Source: Deltaproteobacteria bacterium (GTDB taxonomy: Bacteria; Myxococcota_A; Polyangia; HGW-17; JAJRWW01). Taken from it: a stretch of DNA of 40,578 nt. Numbering within the stretch: position 1 is the first letter of the stretch; each line of letters starts with the position of its first letter. The position numbers and the translations under genes are program-made. The stretch is from positions 1-40,578 of the forward strand of contig JAOZUO010000065.1 in the NCBI GenBank assembly GCA_029938605.1, read 5' to 3'. Positions 26,909-35,601 of the stretch are shown here, piece by piece. Below the pieces are notes generated by a model that saw nothing but the letters and a program-made list of their open reading frames with translations, did no database searches and was not told where the DNA came from.

Positions 26909-26924
26909 TTGACCGAGCGGTCAA
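26909..26924 (-). promoter_or_regulatory. TetR-type operator palindrome
   Basis: TTGACCG-AG-CGGTCAA: perfect 7-bp arms with a 2-bp centre, 20 bases upstream of the mosaic lipoprotein start. It has the layout of sites bound by TetR-family repressors; E. coli RutR recognises TTGACCAnnTGGTCAA. No TetR gene was recognised in the window. Confidence 0.6.
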
Positions 26925-26996
26925 TAAGCCTCAACTTACCGCGAAAGGGGCCATGCCTGCAACGAAAATGGAACTATCTAATGATTGAGCGGGGGC

Positions 26997-28001
26997 CTAA
27001 TGCTCCCATCGGAGGGTGAAGGCGATATTTCGGGGCCCCAGCACCGGCAAAATCGTAACCGCGGACTTGGCTCGCTCCCGTTTCTTCCACTTGGTATACA
27101 GGGCAATAACGGCGGCTGCTATCCCCAGCGCCCCGGCCGCTGCGTACAGAGAGATGGTGACGTTTCGATAGGCGATCACCTTGTTGTACAGATCCCGGTC
27201 GGTGGTGCCGCCTCTTTCGTACTCCCTGAAAAGCGGCACGGTCAGCCCCTGGTCAATTCCCACGCCGGCAACGACCGCCGCAACCGCGACGGCAGCCGTG
27301 GTGACAAACCATCTTATGGGGAGCTTTTTGTGTTTCGTGGAATCCTTCGGCGCTGGTTCCGGCCCGGCCCCCGGGCGGCGCGCTGTCAGCGGCGGATGCC
27401 CGTTCCTCCCGGGCGTGATGATTCGCCGGGGACGTGGCGTCTCGAGGAGAGATTCCTGGACATCCCACACCCGCGTCTGGCGGGGTTTGATGGCGATGGT
27501 CTTTCGCGCCGCGAACCGCTTGCCGAGTCGGATATCCACCGGATGGTCCCCGATCATGACGACGATGTTCACCATGCCTTTGCCCACCAGGGCTCCGTCC
27601 ACGAAGATCTTGGCGCTTGGGTTCGTCGTGTTGACGATCAGTATGCCGGTTTGATCCTGGACCACACGCAGCGAGCGGGGCAGGATCTTCGACTTCTTCT
27701 TGGTCGTCCGGAGATAAATCCGGATGTGGCGGGCCGCGTTCAACGTGTCGTTCACAGAGGCGTAGCTCATGGCGAGATTAAACTGGATCGCGGGGTGTTT
27801 CCGGAGCGCATAGGCTTGCTTGAACTCCACGATTGCCTGGGCGTACTTTTTCTTACGGAAGAGCTTCTGCCCCTTTTTGAAGTGTTTTTTTGCCTTCTGC
27901 TTGACGGTCAGATTATTCGGGCTCCTTCCTCGGCGCCGGGCGTCGGCGTCCGGGCAGGCAAACATCAAGACGAGGGCACCGAACAGGCAGCTTTTACACA
28001 T
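26997..28001 (-). CDS. TPR/PEGA membrane protein
   Basis: 334 aa from the ATG complementary to 27999-28001; AAGGAG seven bases upstream decides this start over one 27 bases further out. A signal peptide (FGALVLMFACPDADA) with a possible lipobox Cys precedes TPR-like helices (~35-100: AKKHFKKGQKLFRKKKYAQAIVEFKQAYAL, AIQFNLAMSY). A PEGA-type domain (~115-165: GILIVNTTNPSAKIFVDGALVGKG) and two hydrophobic helices near 230-248 and 275-297 follow. PEGA domains are found next to kinases and surface-layer proteins in this group and are thought to bind envelope partners. Lys-rich, AT-richer than its neighbours. It starts 20 nt after the stop of the next upstream minus-strand gene, so it is likely co-transcribed with it. 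Confidence 0.78.
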   Translation of the reverse strand: MCKSCLFGALVLMFACPDADARRRGRSPNNLTVKQKAKKHFKKGQKLFRKKKYAQAIVEFKQAYALRKHPAIQFNLAMSYASVNDTLNAARHIRIYLRTTKKKSKILPRSLRVVQDQTGILIVNTTNPSAKIFVDGALVGKGMVNIVVMIGDHPVDIRLGKRFAARKTIAIKPRQTRVWDVQESLLETPRPRRIITPGRNGHPPLTARRPGAGPEPAPKDSTKHKKLPIRWFVTTAAVAVAAVVAGVGIDQGLTVPLFREYERGGTTDRDLYNKVIAYRNVTISLYAAAGALGIAAAVIALYTKWKKRERAKSAVTILPVLGPRNIAFTLRWEH

Positions 28002-28021
28002 CGGTCTGCTCCTTCTTTTCG

Positions 28022-30166
28022 CTACCATGATGGGCAGATCCCCGGTTGCGGCGCGCCGACGGTCCAGGAGGATACACCGGTGCGCCGGATGACGCTTCCG
28101 GCCGCCGCGTCTCCCACGTCCCAGCTCGCTGGATGGCAGGACTCGTCGATTAGATGGTTGCCGCCGCCACTGGTGTTGGGCATGTCATACAGGACCGCAT
28201 CCACCGGACAGGTGTGCACGCCGATGTGGGCAGCGGAGTTGTAAAACAGCGCCACCCCATCCGAGGCCGTTCCACCGTCCATAAGATCGACGCTGAAGTC
28301 CTGGGCCAGATCGTAGGTCGGGTTGCCGTTTGCGGCATTGGCGTTGGGACCACCGACGATGAAGCACCCCCCCGCCGGGATGATGCCCGACAGGTCCATG
28401 GTGCCGTTGGTATAGTCGGTCCCCCCCCATCCCAATGAGTAGTTGCTCAGATCGATGGCTTCTGAGGTAGGGTTGTATATCTGTATCCACTCGTACTGGT
28501 CGTCGGTGGATGGGTCCTGGCTGTCGTAGAACACCTGCACCAGCTTGGGCGTGACGTTGCAGCCGGGCGTGGTGATCGCTATGTCGTCGAGGTGAAATCT
28601 GTCGCCGGCAAGGCCGTAGTACTGCCATGCGAGGCGGATGGTCTCGCCGCCCACCGCCGACGGGAGGTCGTAGGCGACTTGGGTCCACGCGAAATCCGAC
28701 GTGATGTTGTCAAACAGGAGCGTGTCGGTGAGCAGGATGTCGTCCCCACCGCCGCCGCCGCCGCCGTCCCAATCCCCGATGACCACCCAGAGGCTGACGT
28801 CGTAGTTCTGGGAGGGGCTCACGCTCAAGGCGTAGCTTCCCATGATCCAGAAGTTCACCGTCATCGAGGCGCAGTTACACTTGAGGTACTTGCTGATCAG
28901 GGTTTCGGCCTGCACTGCATGCTGGTCGTCATTTCTCACGTAGGCGCCGAATCCACCCGAGTGCGTGGTGGAGGTTTGCATCCAGGTCTGCCGCGGGTTG
29001 GTCTGGATAGTCTCCCAGTCCGTAGGCGGTACCGTGTCCTCAAATCCCTCGCTCAGGCCGCAGAGGGCGATTCCGCACAACGACGTGTTGAAGGAGCAGC
29101 TTGTGCAGCTCAGGTCCCCGTAGTCGTACCCCAGGGTTTCGCAGGATTGGTTGTCCACGTTCGTGCCGTCGCATTCCTCAGTGCCGCCGTCGGTGCTCCA
29201 GATGAACGCGTCGCCGCAAGTGGCATCTTGGCAGACTCCGTTTACTCCGTCGGGGCAGGAGTCGGCGTTGTCGATGTTGCCGTCGTCGCACCCTTCGCCG
29301 GGATCGAGGATTCCGTTGCCGCACTCCTCAAGCTGGCACAAGGGGCTGCAGCCATCGCCGGCGTCGGAGTTGCCGTCGTCGCACCCTTCGGCGCCAAGAT
29401 CCACAAATCCGTCTCCGCAAACAGCGGATAGACACATGCCGCCGTTGGCTGCGTCGTCGGGACAGGCGTCGGAGTTGTCGGAGTTGCCGTCGTCACAGGT
29501 CTCGTTGCCGCCGTCGGTGGACCAGACGAATCCGTCTCCGCAAGAAGCGGATAGACACGTTCCGCCGTTGGCTGCGTCGTCGGGACAGGCGTCGGAGTTG
29601 TCGGAGTTGCCGTCGTCGCAGGTCTCCCCACCGTCGAGGACTCCGTTGCCGCAGTTTTCCAGCTGGCACTCGTCGCTGCAGCCGTCGGAGTTGTCGGAGT
29701 TGCCGTCGTCGCAGGTCTCGTTGCCGCCGTCGGTGGACCAGACGAATCCGTCTCCGCAGGTAGCGGATAGACACATGCCGCCGTTGGCTGGGTCGTCGGG
29801 ACAGGCGTCCGAGTTGTCGGAGTTGCCGTCGTCGCAGGTCTCCCCACCGTCGAGGACTCCGTTGCCGCAGTTTTCCAGTTGGCATTCGTCGCTGCAGCCG
29901 TCACCGCTGCTCGCATTTCCGTCGTCACAGGTCTCACCAGCGTCGAGGATTCCGTTGCCGCATTCGGGGTCTCCACCCACGATCGGTTCACCAGGTGTCC
30001 AGTGGCTGCATGCGATCAGCGTAGCCATCGCTCCCAGGACGAACAACAACGACAAGAGAGACCAGGGGACGTTGCGTCCAGCGCGTTCCAGGGCTCCAAT
30101 GCGGCTGGGAGGGGATGGGGCTGCTGGGTCACTCGATCTGGAATGGAGTCGCCTGGAGCGTGACAT
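28022..30166 (-). CDS. Cys-rich DUF4215 repeat lipoprotein with lamin-tail-like C-terminus
   Basis: 714 aa. AGGAGG precedes the start. Signal anchor with lipobox TLIAC near residue 53, then seven Cys repeats of the form CGNGxxDxGExCDDGNxDNxDxC plus a degenerate eighth (~68-365). A galactose-binding/MAM-like (choice-of-anchor J) region at ~375-545 (SEGFEDTVPPTDWETIQT, YVRNDDQHAVQAETL, FHLDDIAITTPGC) and a lamin-tail-like domain at ~550-710 (YEWIQIYNPTSEAIDLSNYSL, PAGGCFIVGG, GDAAAGSVIRRT) follow. These are extracellular adhesive or binding modules; ligands are unknown. Two near-identical 216-nt units in the DNA show recent expansion. Confidence 0.85.
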   Translation of the reverse strand: MSRSRRLHSRSSDPAAPSPPSRIGALERAGRNVPWSLLSLLFVLGAMATLIACSHWTPGEPIVGGDPECGNGILDAGETCDDGNASSGDGCSDECQLENCGNGVLDGGETCDDGNSDNSDACPDDPANGGMCLSATCGDGFVWSTDGGNETCDDGNSDNSDGCSDECQLENCGNGVLDGGETCDDGNSDNSDACPDDAANGGTCLSASCGDGFVWSTDGGNETCDDGNSDNSDACPDDAANGGMCLSAVCGDGFVDLGAEGCDDGNSDAGDGCSPLCQLEECGNGILDPGEGCDDGNIDNADSCPDGVNGVCQDATCGDAFIWSTDGGTEECDGTNVDNQSCETLGYDYGDLSCTSCSFNTSLCGIALCGLSEGFEDTVPPTDWETIQTNPRQTWMQTSTTHSGGFGAYVRNDDQHAVQAETLISKYLKCNCASMTVNFWIMGSYALSVSPSQNYDVSLWVVIGDWDGGGGGGGDDILLTDTLLFDNITSDFAWTQVAYDLPSAVGGETIRLAWQYYGLAGDRFHLDDIAITTPGCNVTPKLVQVFYDSQDPSTDDQYEWIQIYNPTSEAIDLSNYSLGWGGTDYTNGTMDLSGIIPAGGCFIVGGPNANAANGNPTYDLAQDFSVDLMDGGTASDGVALFYNSAAHIGVHTCPVDAVLYDMPNTSGGGNHLIDESCHPASWDVGDAAAGSVIRRTGVSSWTVGAPQPGICPSW
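29468..29899 (-). repeat. Two tandem 216-nt units in the Cys-repeat region
   Basis: 29468-29683 and 29684-29899 are near-identical (72 codons each, two Cys repeats per unit). For example GGTCTCCCCA occurs at 29621 and 29837, and ACCAGACGAA at 29521 and 29737. Identity is much higher than expected from protein constraint alone. Confidence 0.82.
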
Positions 30167-30218
30167 CTATGAACCTCCTGGTGTCCGGAAAAGTGGGGGC
30201 CACTGACCGGGGTGTTGA

Positions 30219-32048
30219 TCATTCCCAATCGACATCTTGGAGCTTTTTGCGAGGTTTTATGGGGCGCCAGCGGCGGCGTATTATGGGGCGTGGCCGCACC
30301 CGGGGCTTCACTTTGGGCACCTTATGGAGAGACACCGTCAGTTCGTTGTCACCGTTCGGGATGAGCACCAGGGTCTGGGGGAGGTGATTGGGCGCCAAGA
30401 CCTGAATGATCTCCGCCTTGTTGGAACGCGGAACCAACATCTGGAACAGCGGTCCCTGGTACTTCTTATTCTGGTAGACGATCACCACGTTGGCCACGGT
30501 GGGCTTCACCGTGATCTTCAGCGTCACCTTCGCCGGCAGCGGGGTGGAGCGCATGGGAGGTGGACGCATGGCCGCCACTTCAGTCTTCTTCGGGGGTGGC
30601 GGTGGCTTGGCCTCGGACTTCGAGCCGAAGGGTCTGACCAGGAGCAGCGCGATAATGGCCACCGCGACGATGGCACCCGCGACAACGGCTTTCGGCTTCC
30701 ATGACTTGGACGCGGATACGGCGTTCGGTCCGGTCTGCAGCACCAGTGATTGGGTGTCGGAGTTGCCCATTCCCACACCCCGAATGGGGTTGTGTCCGGT
30801 CCACTCCAGGGCGAGCTTGACCTGATTGTCCTTGAGCCGTCGCCGGTCGAAGAACAAAGACTCCAGCATTTTTTCGATTTTCTTGGTCCGGATCACCTGT
30901 CCCTGGGCTACGAGCAGGGACTCCAGATCATCGCCGAACTCCTCGGCTGTGTTGTAGCGGTGCCGGCGGTCCTTGGCCAGGGCCTTCATGACGATCCGCT
31001 CGAGCTCCGCGGGGATTTCGGGTCGAATGGAGCGCGGCTTGGGCACGACTGCATCCCGGACCCGGAGGAGGGTCGCTCCCTCTGTCTCTTCCTTGAATAG
31101 CCGTTTTACGCAGATGCACTCCCACAAAACGATCCCAAGGGCGAAAATATCGGTCCGGCGATCCACCTTGTCGCCCATCGTCTGCTCGGGCGACATGTAG
31201 GCCACTTTGCCCTTCAGCGTTCCGGCCGCGGTGACGTCGAGTTTCTCAGCAGCAAAGGCGATGCCGAAATCCACGACCTTCACGTTGCCGTCGTAGCTGA
31301 CCAGGATGTTTTGGGGCGAGACGTCCCGGTGTACCACATTGAGCGTCTTGCCCTCCTGGTTCTTCAGCTCGTGCGCCGAGTGCAGGCCCGCTGCGGTGTC
31401 GGCGATGATGCGCGCGGCGTGGGTCCAGGGGAATTTTGCGCGGTCTCGCGCGGCGGCCTTCAGAATGTCGGTAAGGTTCTGACCATGCACGTACTCCATT
31501 GCGATGTAGTGCGATTTTTCGATTTTCCCCATATCGAAGATTGTTGCGACATTGGGGTGGTGGATCTTCGCTGCGAGCCGGGCCTCGTCCAAGAACATGC
31601 GTACGAACTGCTTTTCGTGCATCAGATGATCGTGGATCTTTTTAATGGCCAGAAGTTTTTCGAAGTTGGAGGGGCCCTGGATCCGTGCCAGGAAGAGTGT
31701 GGCCATGCCGCCACGCCCCATTTCGATGAGCAACTCGAATCGGCCGAAGCTTCGGTTGTCTACCGGCGCGTACTCGCTGGGATCGTCCGGCTCTGGGCTG
31801 GCTGCGTCTTCTGCATCGTCTTCATCGGACATGGGTTGGAGCTCTTCGATGAACAGCTCCTCGCTCTCGGGCAGATCCAACGGAGATTCCGTTTCGGTTC
31901 CGGCAACCTCGGCTCCGGTACCCTCGGCTCGGGTAATCTGGGTGGCGACATCATCCATCAACGGAGACGCGGTCTTGCCGTTGCCATTGCGCGCCGGGGT
32001 CTTCGGCGGATTCGCAGGGGCTGGTGGTATCGGCGGTGGTTTGTTCAT
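30219..32048 (-). CDS. Transmembrane Ser/Thr protein kinase with PEGA-like outer domain
   Basis: 609 aa. A long acidic, Pro-rich N-terminal tail (~1-100, SPEPDDPSEYAP) precedes the kinase domain: GRGGMATLFLA (111-121), LAIKKI with the ATP-binding Lys136, HRDVSPQN (240-247), DFG (260-262), YMSPEQ (284-289). All essential residues are present; HRDVSPQN replaces HRDLKPxN, common in myxobacterial kinases. One membrane helix at ~454-471 leads to a short outer domain (KVTLKITVKPTVANVVIVYQNK, NGDNELTVSLHKV) like PEGA, ending in an Arg/Pro-rich tail. The ribosome site is weak. The 205-nt gap upstream holds AT-rich promoter-like sequence but no clear box pair. Confidence 0.92.
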   Translation of the reverse strand: MNKPPPIPPAPANPPKTPARNGNGKTASPLMDDVATQITRAEGTGAEVAGTETESPLDLPESEELFIEELQPMSDEDDAEDAASPEPDDPSEYAPVDNRSFGRFELLIEMGRGGMATLFLARIQGPSNFEKLLAIKKIHDHLMHEKQFVRMFLDEARLAAKIHHPNVATIFDMGKIEKSHYIAMEYVHGQNLTDILKAAARDRAKFPWTHAARIIADTAAGLHSAHELKNQEGKTLNVVHRDVSPQNILVSYDGNVKVVDFGIAFAAEKLDVTAAGTLKGKVAYMSPEQTMGDKVDRRTDIFALGIVLWECICVKRLFKEETEGATLLRVRDAVVPKPRSIRPEIPAELERIVMKALAKDRRHRYNTAEEFGDDLESLLVAQGQVIRTKKIEKMLESLFFDRRRLKDNQVKLALEWTGHNPIRGVGMGNSDTQSLVLQTGPNAVSASKSWKPKAVVAGAIVAVAIIALLLVRPFGSKSEAKPPPPPKKTEVAAMRPPPMRSTPLPAKVTLKITVKPTVANVVIVYQNKKYQGPLFQMLVPRSNKAEIIQVLAPNHLPQTLVLIPNGDNELTVSLHKVPKVKPRVRPRPIIRRRWRPIKPRKKLQDVDWE

Positions 32049-32253
32049 ACGGCTCTGCGATATTGCAAGAGGGAGTTCGACGGCCAGATCCCACCCCTAC
32101 CTCCAGTTTTTAACCTCACAATACTATCACTTTGTGCCCTAAGGTGGCGATATTTTTGTGGGCATCGTCATGCAGACCCAATATTTCGCAGATACTACAT
32201 AGGGTCTCTATTGTGGTGTGGCTTTCGTAAAAGTGGTTCGGTGATGGTGTCGT

Positions 32254-34143
32254 TCAGTTCACTTCTATCTGGCAGTCGGAGTTGCAGCCGTCCCCGTCGG
32301 TGGTGTTGCCGTCGTCGCACTGCTCGCCGGTGTTTGTCTGCACGATGCCGTCGCCGCACACGGCTCCCAGGGTCTGACAGCCCGGGGCGCAGGCCGTGGC
32401 GTCGCCACCCAGGTTCAGGCCGTCGTCGCAGGTCTCTCCGTACTGGGACTGGACGATGCTGTCGCCACAGTAGGGCGCCAGGGTGCAGTCCGCCATGCAG
32501 CCACCGTAGCTGCCGTCGTTGACCCCGTCGTCGCAGACCTCCACGGAGCTCACGATGCCGTCCCCGCAGATGGACGTGCACACCGACGGCGCCTTGTTGA
32601 AGTTGGTGATGGTCAGTCGGTAGTTCGAGGAGGTGGTGTGGCGCTCGGCCTGGAAGACCACCGCCTCGTAGATGCCACCCACGGTGATTCCCAGGGTGGC
32701 GGCAGCGGCTGCGTCCAGGGTAACCGATCCGCTCTGGGCGCCGTGTACGCCACCCAGGTCCACCACCAGAATGCCGTTGATGAACACCCACACGTCGTCG
32801 TCGCCGGTGAAGTCGAGCTGCTCGTTGCCCACGTATTCGAACCAGAAGCGCACCTCGGAGGTGAAGTGGAAGTTGTGACCGCCGGTGAGGGTCGGCTCGC
32901 AGGGGGTGCCGCCGCAGTCCACCGTGGTCCAGCCGCCGCCGTCGAAGGGAAAGAAGGCGCTGTTGTTGAACTGGTAGACGCCCCCGCCGATGTCGGGCAG
33001 CACCAGGAAGTCGGCCCTGGCGACGTTGTAGTCGGGATCCGACCGGTACCAGCGATCGAAGGAGGCCTGGTCGTAGGTGCCGCCATTGGACTGCCACACG
33101 GGCTTGCCGTTGGCGCCCAGGGTGCCCGCTACCATGCCGGTCTCCAGGCCGCTGAGGAAGCACTCGAAGTCCCGGTGGCCATAGGGAGGCGTGGCCGATG
33201 GGTTGTCGTCGGGCAACCGGGCGCTGGTGCCACAGGCCGCGATGAAGTCGCGCAGGGTCACCGGCAGGAGCACCTCGGCCGGCGGGGACTCCGGCAACTC
33301 CACACAGTCGAAGCCCACCTCCACCGTGCAGGTGGAGGAGCAGCCGTCGCCGTCGGTGGTGTTGCCATCGTCGCAAGCTTCGGGGGTCCAGACGATGGCG
33401 TCCCCGCACACCGCCGTACAGGTGCCCCCGGAGCAGTCGGGCTCGCGCTTGCAGAAGGGGTCGCACCCGTCGCCCACATCCAGGTTGCCGTCCTCACACT
33501 CCTCGCTGCCCTCCACCACGCCGTCCCCACACACGGTCGCGGTGCAGGGTTGGCCGGGCGTGTCGCAGGCGTAGCCCTCCTCGAGATGACAGGTGTCGTC
33601 GCAGCCATCGCCCGTGTCGGTGTTGCCGTCGTCGCAGATTTCAAAGCCCGCCAAAATGGAGTCGCCGCACGCCGCTGCCACGCAGGCCGCGCCCACCACC
33701 GGGCAGATCCACCCGGGCTCGACCTGGCACTGGTCACTGCACCCGTCACCGCTGATGGTGTTCTGGTCGTCGCAGGTTTCGGACCCCTCGATGCGGGCGT
33801 TGCCACAGACCACGATGAGCACGCAGTCCTGGCCGGGAATGGGACAGGCGTAGTTTTCCTCCACGGCGCTGCAGTCGCCCGCGCAGCCATCACCGTCGGT
33901 GGTGTTGCCGTCGTCGCACGCCTCCTCCGAGGTCCGCTCCCCATCTCCGCACACGGGTGGGCCCGCATCCCCTTGCGTCCCGCCGTCGTTGTCCCCGCCG
34001 TCGCTGTCCCCTCCGTCGAGCCCGCTCGCATCCGCGGTACCGCCGTCTCCAGTCCCGCTGTCGTCCCCGCAGCCCGCGGTCCAGACCAACGTCAAGCCAA
34101 GGACCGTCACGAATAACAGAGTCGTCTTATGTCGTCTACGCAT
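32254..34143 (-). CDS. Fibro-slime domain lipoprotein with DUF4215 repeats
   Basis: 629 aa. Signal peptide with lipobox TAGC, an Asp/Gly spacer (ASGLDGGDSDGGDNDGG), then about five Cys repeats (CGDGxxxxxExCDDGNTxxGDGC). A fibro-slime domain (~285-500) shows LPVTLRDFIAACG, RWYRSDPDYN, FHFTSEVRFWFEYVG and FTGDDDVWVFINGILVVDLG; further Cys repeats end the protein. This domain is known from PA14-like surface proteins of Fibrobacter, slime moulds and myxobacteria and is thought to bind carbohydrates. GAGGT lies eight bases before the ATG. Confidence 0.87.
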   Translation of the reverse strand: MRRRHKTTLLFVTVLGLTLVWTAGCGDDSGTGDGGTADASGLDGGDSDGGDNDGGTQGDAGPPVCGDGERTSEEACDDGNTTDGDGCAGDCSAVEENYACPIPGQDCVLIVVCGNARIEGSETCDDQNTISGDGCSDQCQVEPGWICPVVGAACVAAACGDSILAGFEICDDGNTDTGDGCDDTCHLEEGYACDTPGQPCTATVCGDGVVEGSEECEDGNLDVGDGCDPFCKREPDCSGGTCTAVCGDAIVWTPEACDDGNTTDGDGCSSTCTVEVGFDCVELPESPPAEVLLPVTLRDFIAACGTSARLPDDNPSATPPYGHRDFECFLSGLETGMVAGTLGANGKPVWQSNGGTYDQASFDRWYRSDPDYNVARADFLVLPDIGGGVYQFNNSAFFPFDGGGWTTVDCGGTPCEPTLTGGHNFHFTSEVRFWFEYVGNEQLDFTGDDDVWVFINGILVVDLGGVHGAQSGSVTLDAAAAATLGITVGGIYEAVVFQAERHTTSSNYRLTITNFNKAPSVCTSICGDGIVSSVEVCDDGVNDGSYGGCMADCTLAPYCGDSIVQSQYGETCDDGLNLGGDATACAPGCQTLGAVCGDGIVQTNTGEQCDDGNTTDGDGCNSDCQIEVN

Positions 34144-34207
34144 GGTGAACCTCGTTTCCTACGGTAGCTCACCAAAGGTGGCTGTCGCAAGGTGATCCGT
34201 GGAGCGC

Positions 34208-34275
34208 GCGCCCGTGGAGCGCGGGGTGGAGGAGCGGGGGGTGGGGTGGGGGAGCGCGGGGTGGGGGAGTGCGGG
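34208..34275. repeat. G-rich direct repeats between genes
   Basis: Includes GTGGGGGAGCGCGGG (34246-34260) and GTGGGGGAGTGCGGG (34261-34275), period 15, preceded by degenerate copies. It lies between the antiporter stop and the fibro-slime start, so it is C-rich in the minus-strand transcript. Confidence 0.7.
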
Positions 34276-34277
34276 GC

Positions 34278-35264
34278 TCAGCGCCCCATGAAGTCCATCA
34301 CCCAGCGGGAGATGCCCAGGAGGATCAGTACGGCGGCCTCCCAACGGTAGAGTCGCCAGCCCGTGCGCATGAAGAGCACCACGACGGCCACCATGAGACA
34401 GAGCATGCCGACGCTGGAGACCGCACTGCTCGATACGGGGAGCTCGCGCATGATGCCCGCGGCGCCGAGCACGCCGAGCAGGTTGAACAGGTCGGAGCCC
34501 ACGAGGTTGCCTACGGACATGCCGTGGAAGCCCTTGACGGCGGCGGTGATGGAGGTGGCCATCTCCGGGGCGGAGGTGCCGGCGGCGACGATGGTAACGG
34601 CGATGATCCAGTCGGACACACCGAAGGTGTGGGCCAATTTTGACGCAGCCGTGACCAGCACGTGGCCCCCCACCACCACGCCGATGATGCCGGCAATGAG
34701 CAGCATGATGTCGCCGGTGGAGGCCTGGGCCGGGACCTTCGCGATCATGGACCGGTTGGGATCGATGGCGTCCTCAGGCTGGTAGTCGCCCCACTTCTTG
34801 CGCCAGACGAGCAGCAGCAGCAGGTAGCTCATCAGCCCGCCAAAGAGCACAGCGCCCTCCCAGCGGTCCAGCTGGTGATCCGACAGGAACCAAAACAGCA
34901 TCAGGGTGGTGCCCAGGAGGATGGTGCCGTCCCGGTAGACCACCTCTCGGTTGGTGCGCAGCGGGGTGAGGAGGCCGCAGACCCCGAGGATGATGCCCAG
35001 ATTGAAAATGTTGGAGCCCACCACGTTGCCCACGGAGATGTCCGTCTTGCCCGACAGCGCCGCCGAGAAGGTCACCGCGAACTCAGGCGCCGAGGTGCCG
35101 AAGGCCATGATGGTGAGCCCCACGGTGACCTCGGACATACCCAGCCGACGGCCCACCTTGGCGGCGGAGTCCACCAGCCAATCCGAGCCCTTCCACAGCA
35201 GCAGGATCGACACGAAAACCAGCGCGATGTTCAGGGATACGGACCAGGACACGGGTGAAAACAA
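34278..35264 (-). CDS. yrbG: Na+/Ca2+ exchanger-family antiporter (YrbG-like)
   Basis: 328 aa, about ten membrane helices in two inverted halves. Each half carries the CaCA alpha repeat: GTSAPEFAVTFSAAL with NVVGSNIFNLG in the first and GTSAPEMATSITAAV with NLVGSDLFNLLG in the second. The acidic residue of GTSAPE and the N/D of GSN/GSD bind Ca2+ and Na+ in the family. It exchanges cations across the inner membrane; ion preference is not visible. Length is normal and nothing is missing. It is followed on the minus strand by the fibro-slime gene, 134 bases on. Confidence 0.93.
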   Translation of the reverse strand: MFSPVSWSVSLNIALVFVSILLLWKGSDWLVDSAAKVGRRLGMSEVTVGLTIMAFGTSAPEFAVTFSAALSGKTDISVGNVVGSNIFNLGIILGVCGLLTPLRTNREVVYRDGTILLGTTLMLFWFLSDHQLDRWEGAVLFGGLMSYLLLLLVWRKKWGDYQPEDAIDPNRSMIAKVPAQASTGDIMLLIAGIIGVVVGGHVLVTAASKLAHTFGVSDWIIAVTIVAAGTSAPEMATSITAAVKGFHGMSVGNLVGSDLFNLLGVLGAAGIMRELPVSSSAVSSVGMLCLMVAVVVLFMRTGWRLYRWEAAVLILLGISRWVMDFMGR

Positions 35265-35504
35265 CCTCCGGGAAGACGTGGGCCCACCGAGACTGTGGTT
35301 GCACTGTCAAACATCGGGTTCAACGAGCGCCAGTCCAGCGGTGGGAAGTGCCAGAACCACATGACCTCCGGGGCGTGATTCGTCAAGGACTTTAGTGGCT
35401 TAACCCAGGGATTGTGTCTATGTTTCAAGGACTTCTGATGATGCGTCGATCTCCTTAGGGGACCGCCGAACATCCGCCCTTGTCACGCCTGAGGCGCAGC
35501 GACA

Positions 35505-35531
35505 GGGATTTGCCGTGGCGCGGCAAATCCC
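35505..35531. repeat. Perfect 11-bp inverted repeat
   Basis: GGGATTTGCCG (35505-35515), loop TGGCG, CGGCAAATCCC (35521-35531). No T-run follows on either strand, so it is not an ordinary intrinsic terminator. An imperfect hairpin (TGTCACGCC / GGCGCAGCGACA, 35481-35504) abuts it, giving a paired, REP-like layout. Confidence 0.75.
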
Positions 35532-35540
35532 AAACACAGG

Positions 35541-35569
35541 TTCATCGGTTGTGTGGAAAATACTATGAT
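35541..35569 (+). promoter_or_regulatory. Candidate promoter of the cytolysin-like gene
   Basis: TTCATC (35541-35546), 17 bases, TATGAT (35564-35569). The -35 match is weak, the -10 good. It lies 33 bases before the GTG start, leaving room for the AGGAAAGGA ribosome site. Confidence 0.35.
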
Positions 35570-35601
35570 AAACTCTGGCTCCTTAGGAAAGGACGGTCGT
35601 C

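Larger units (their letters stand above)
35265..35601. other. 337-nt intergenic region upstream of the cytolysin-like gene
   Basis: No convincing gene. It contains two adjacent hairpins (35481-35504 and 35505-35531) and a candidate promoter near 35541-35569. The first ~200 bases show nothing I can name. It separates two divergently transcribed genes and so should hold promoters for both. Confidence 0.6.

Noticed and set aside
34200..34277. G-rich repeats as a possible CRISPR or intrinsic terminator
   Set aside because: Repeats are only 15 bases without spacers, and no T-run follows the GGGGC/GCCCC pairing.
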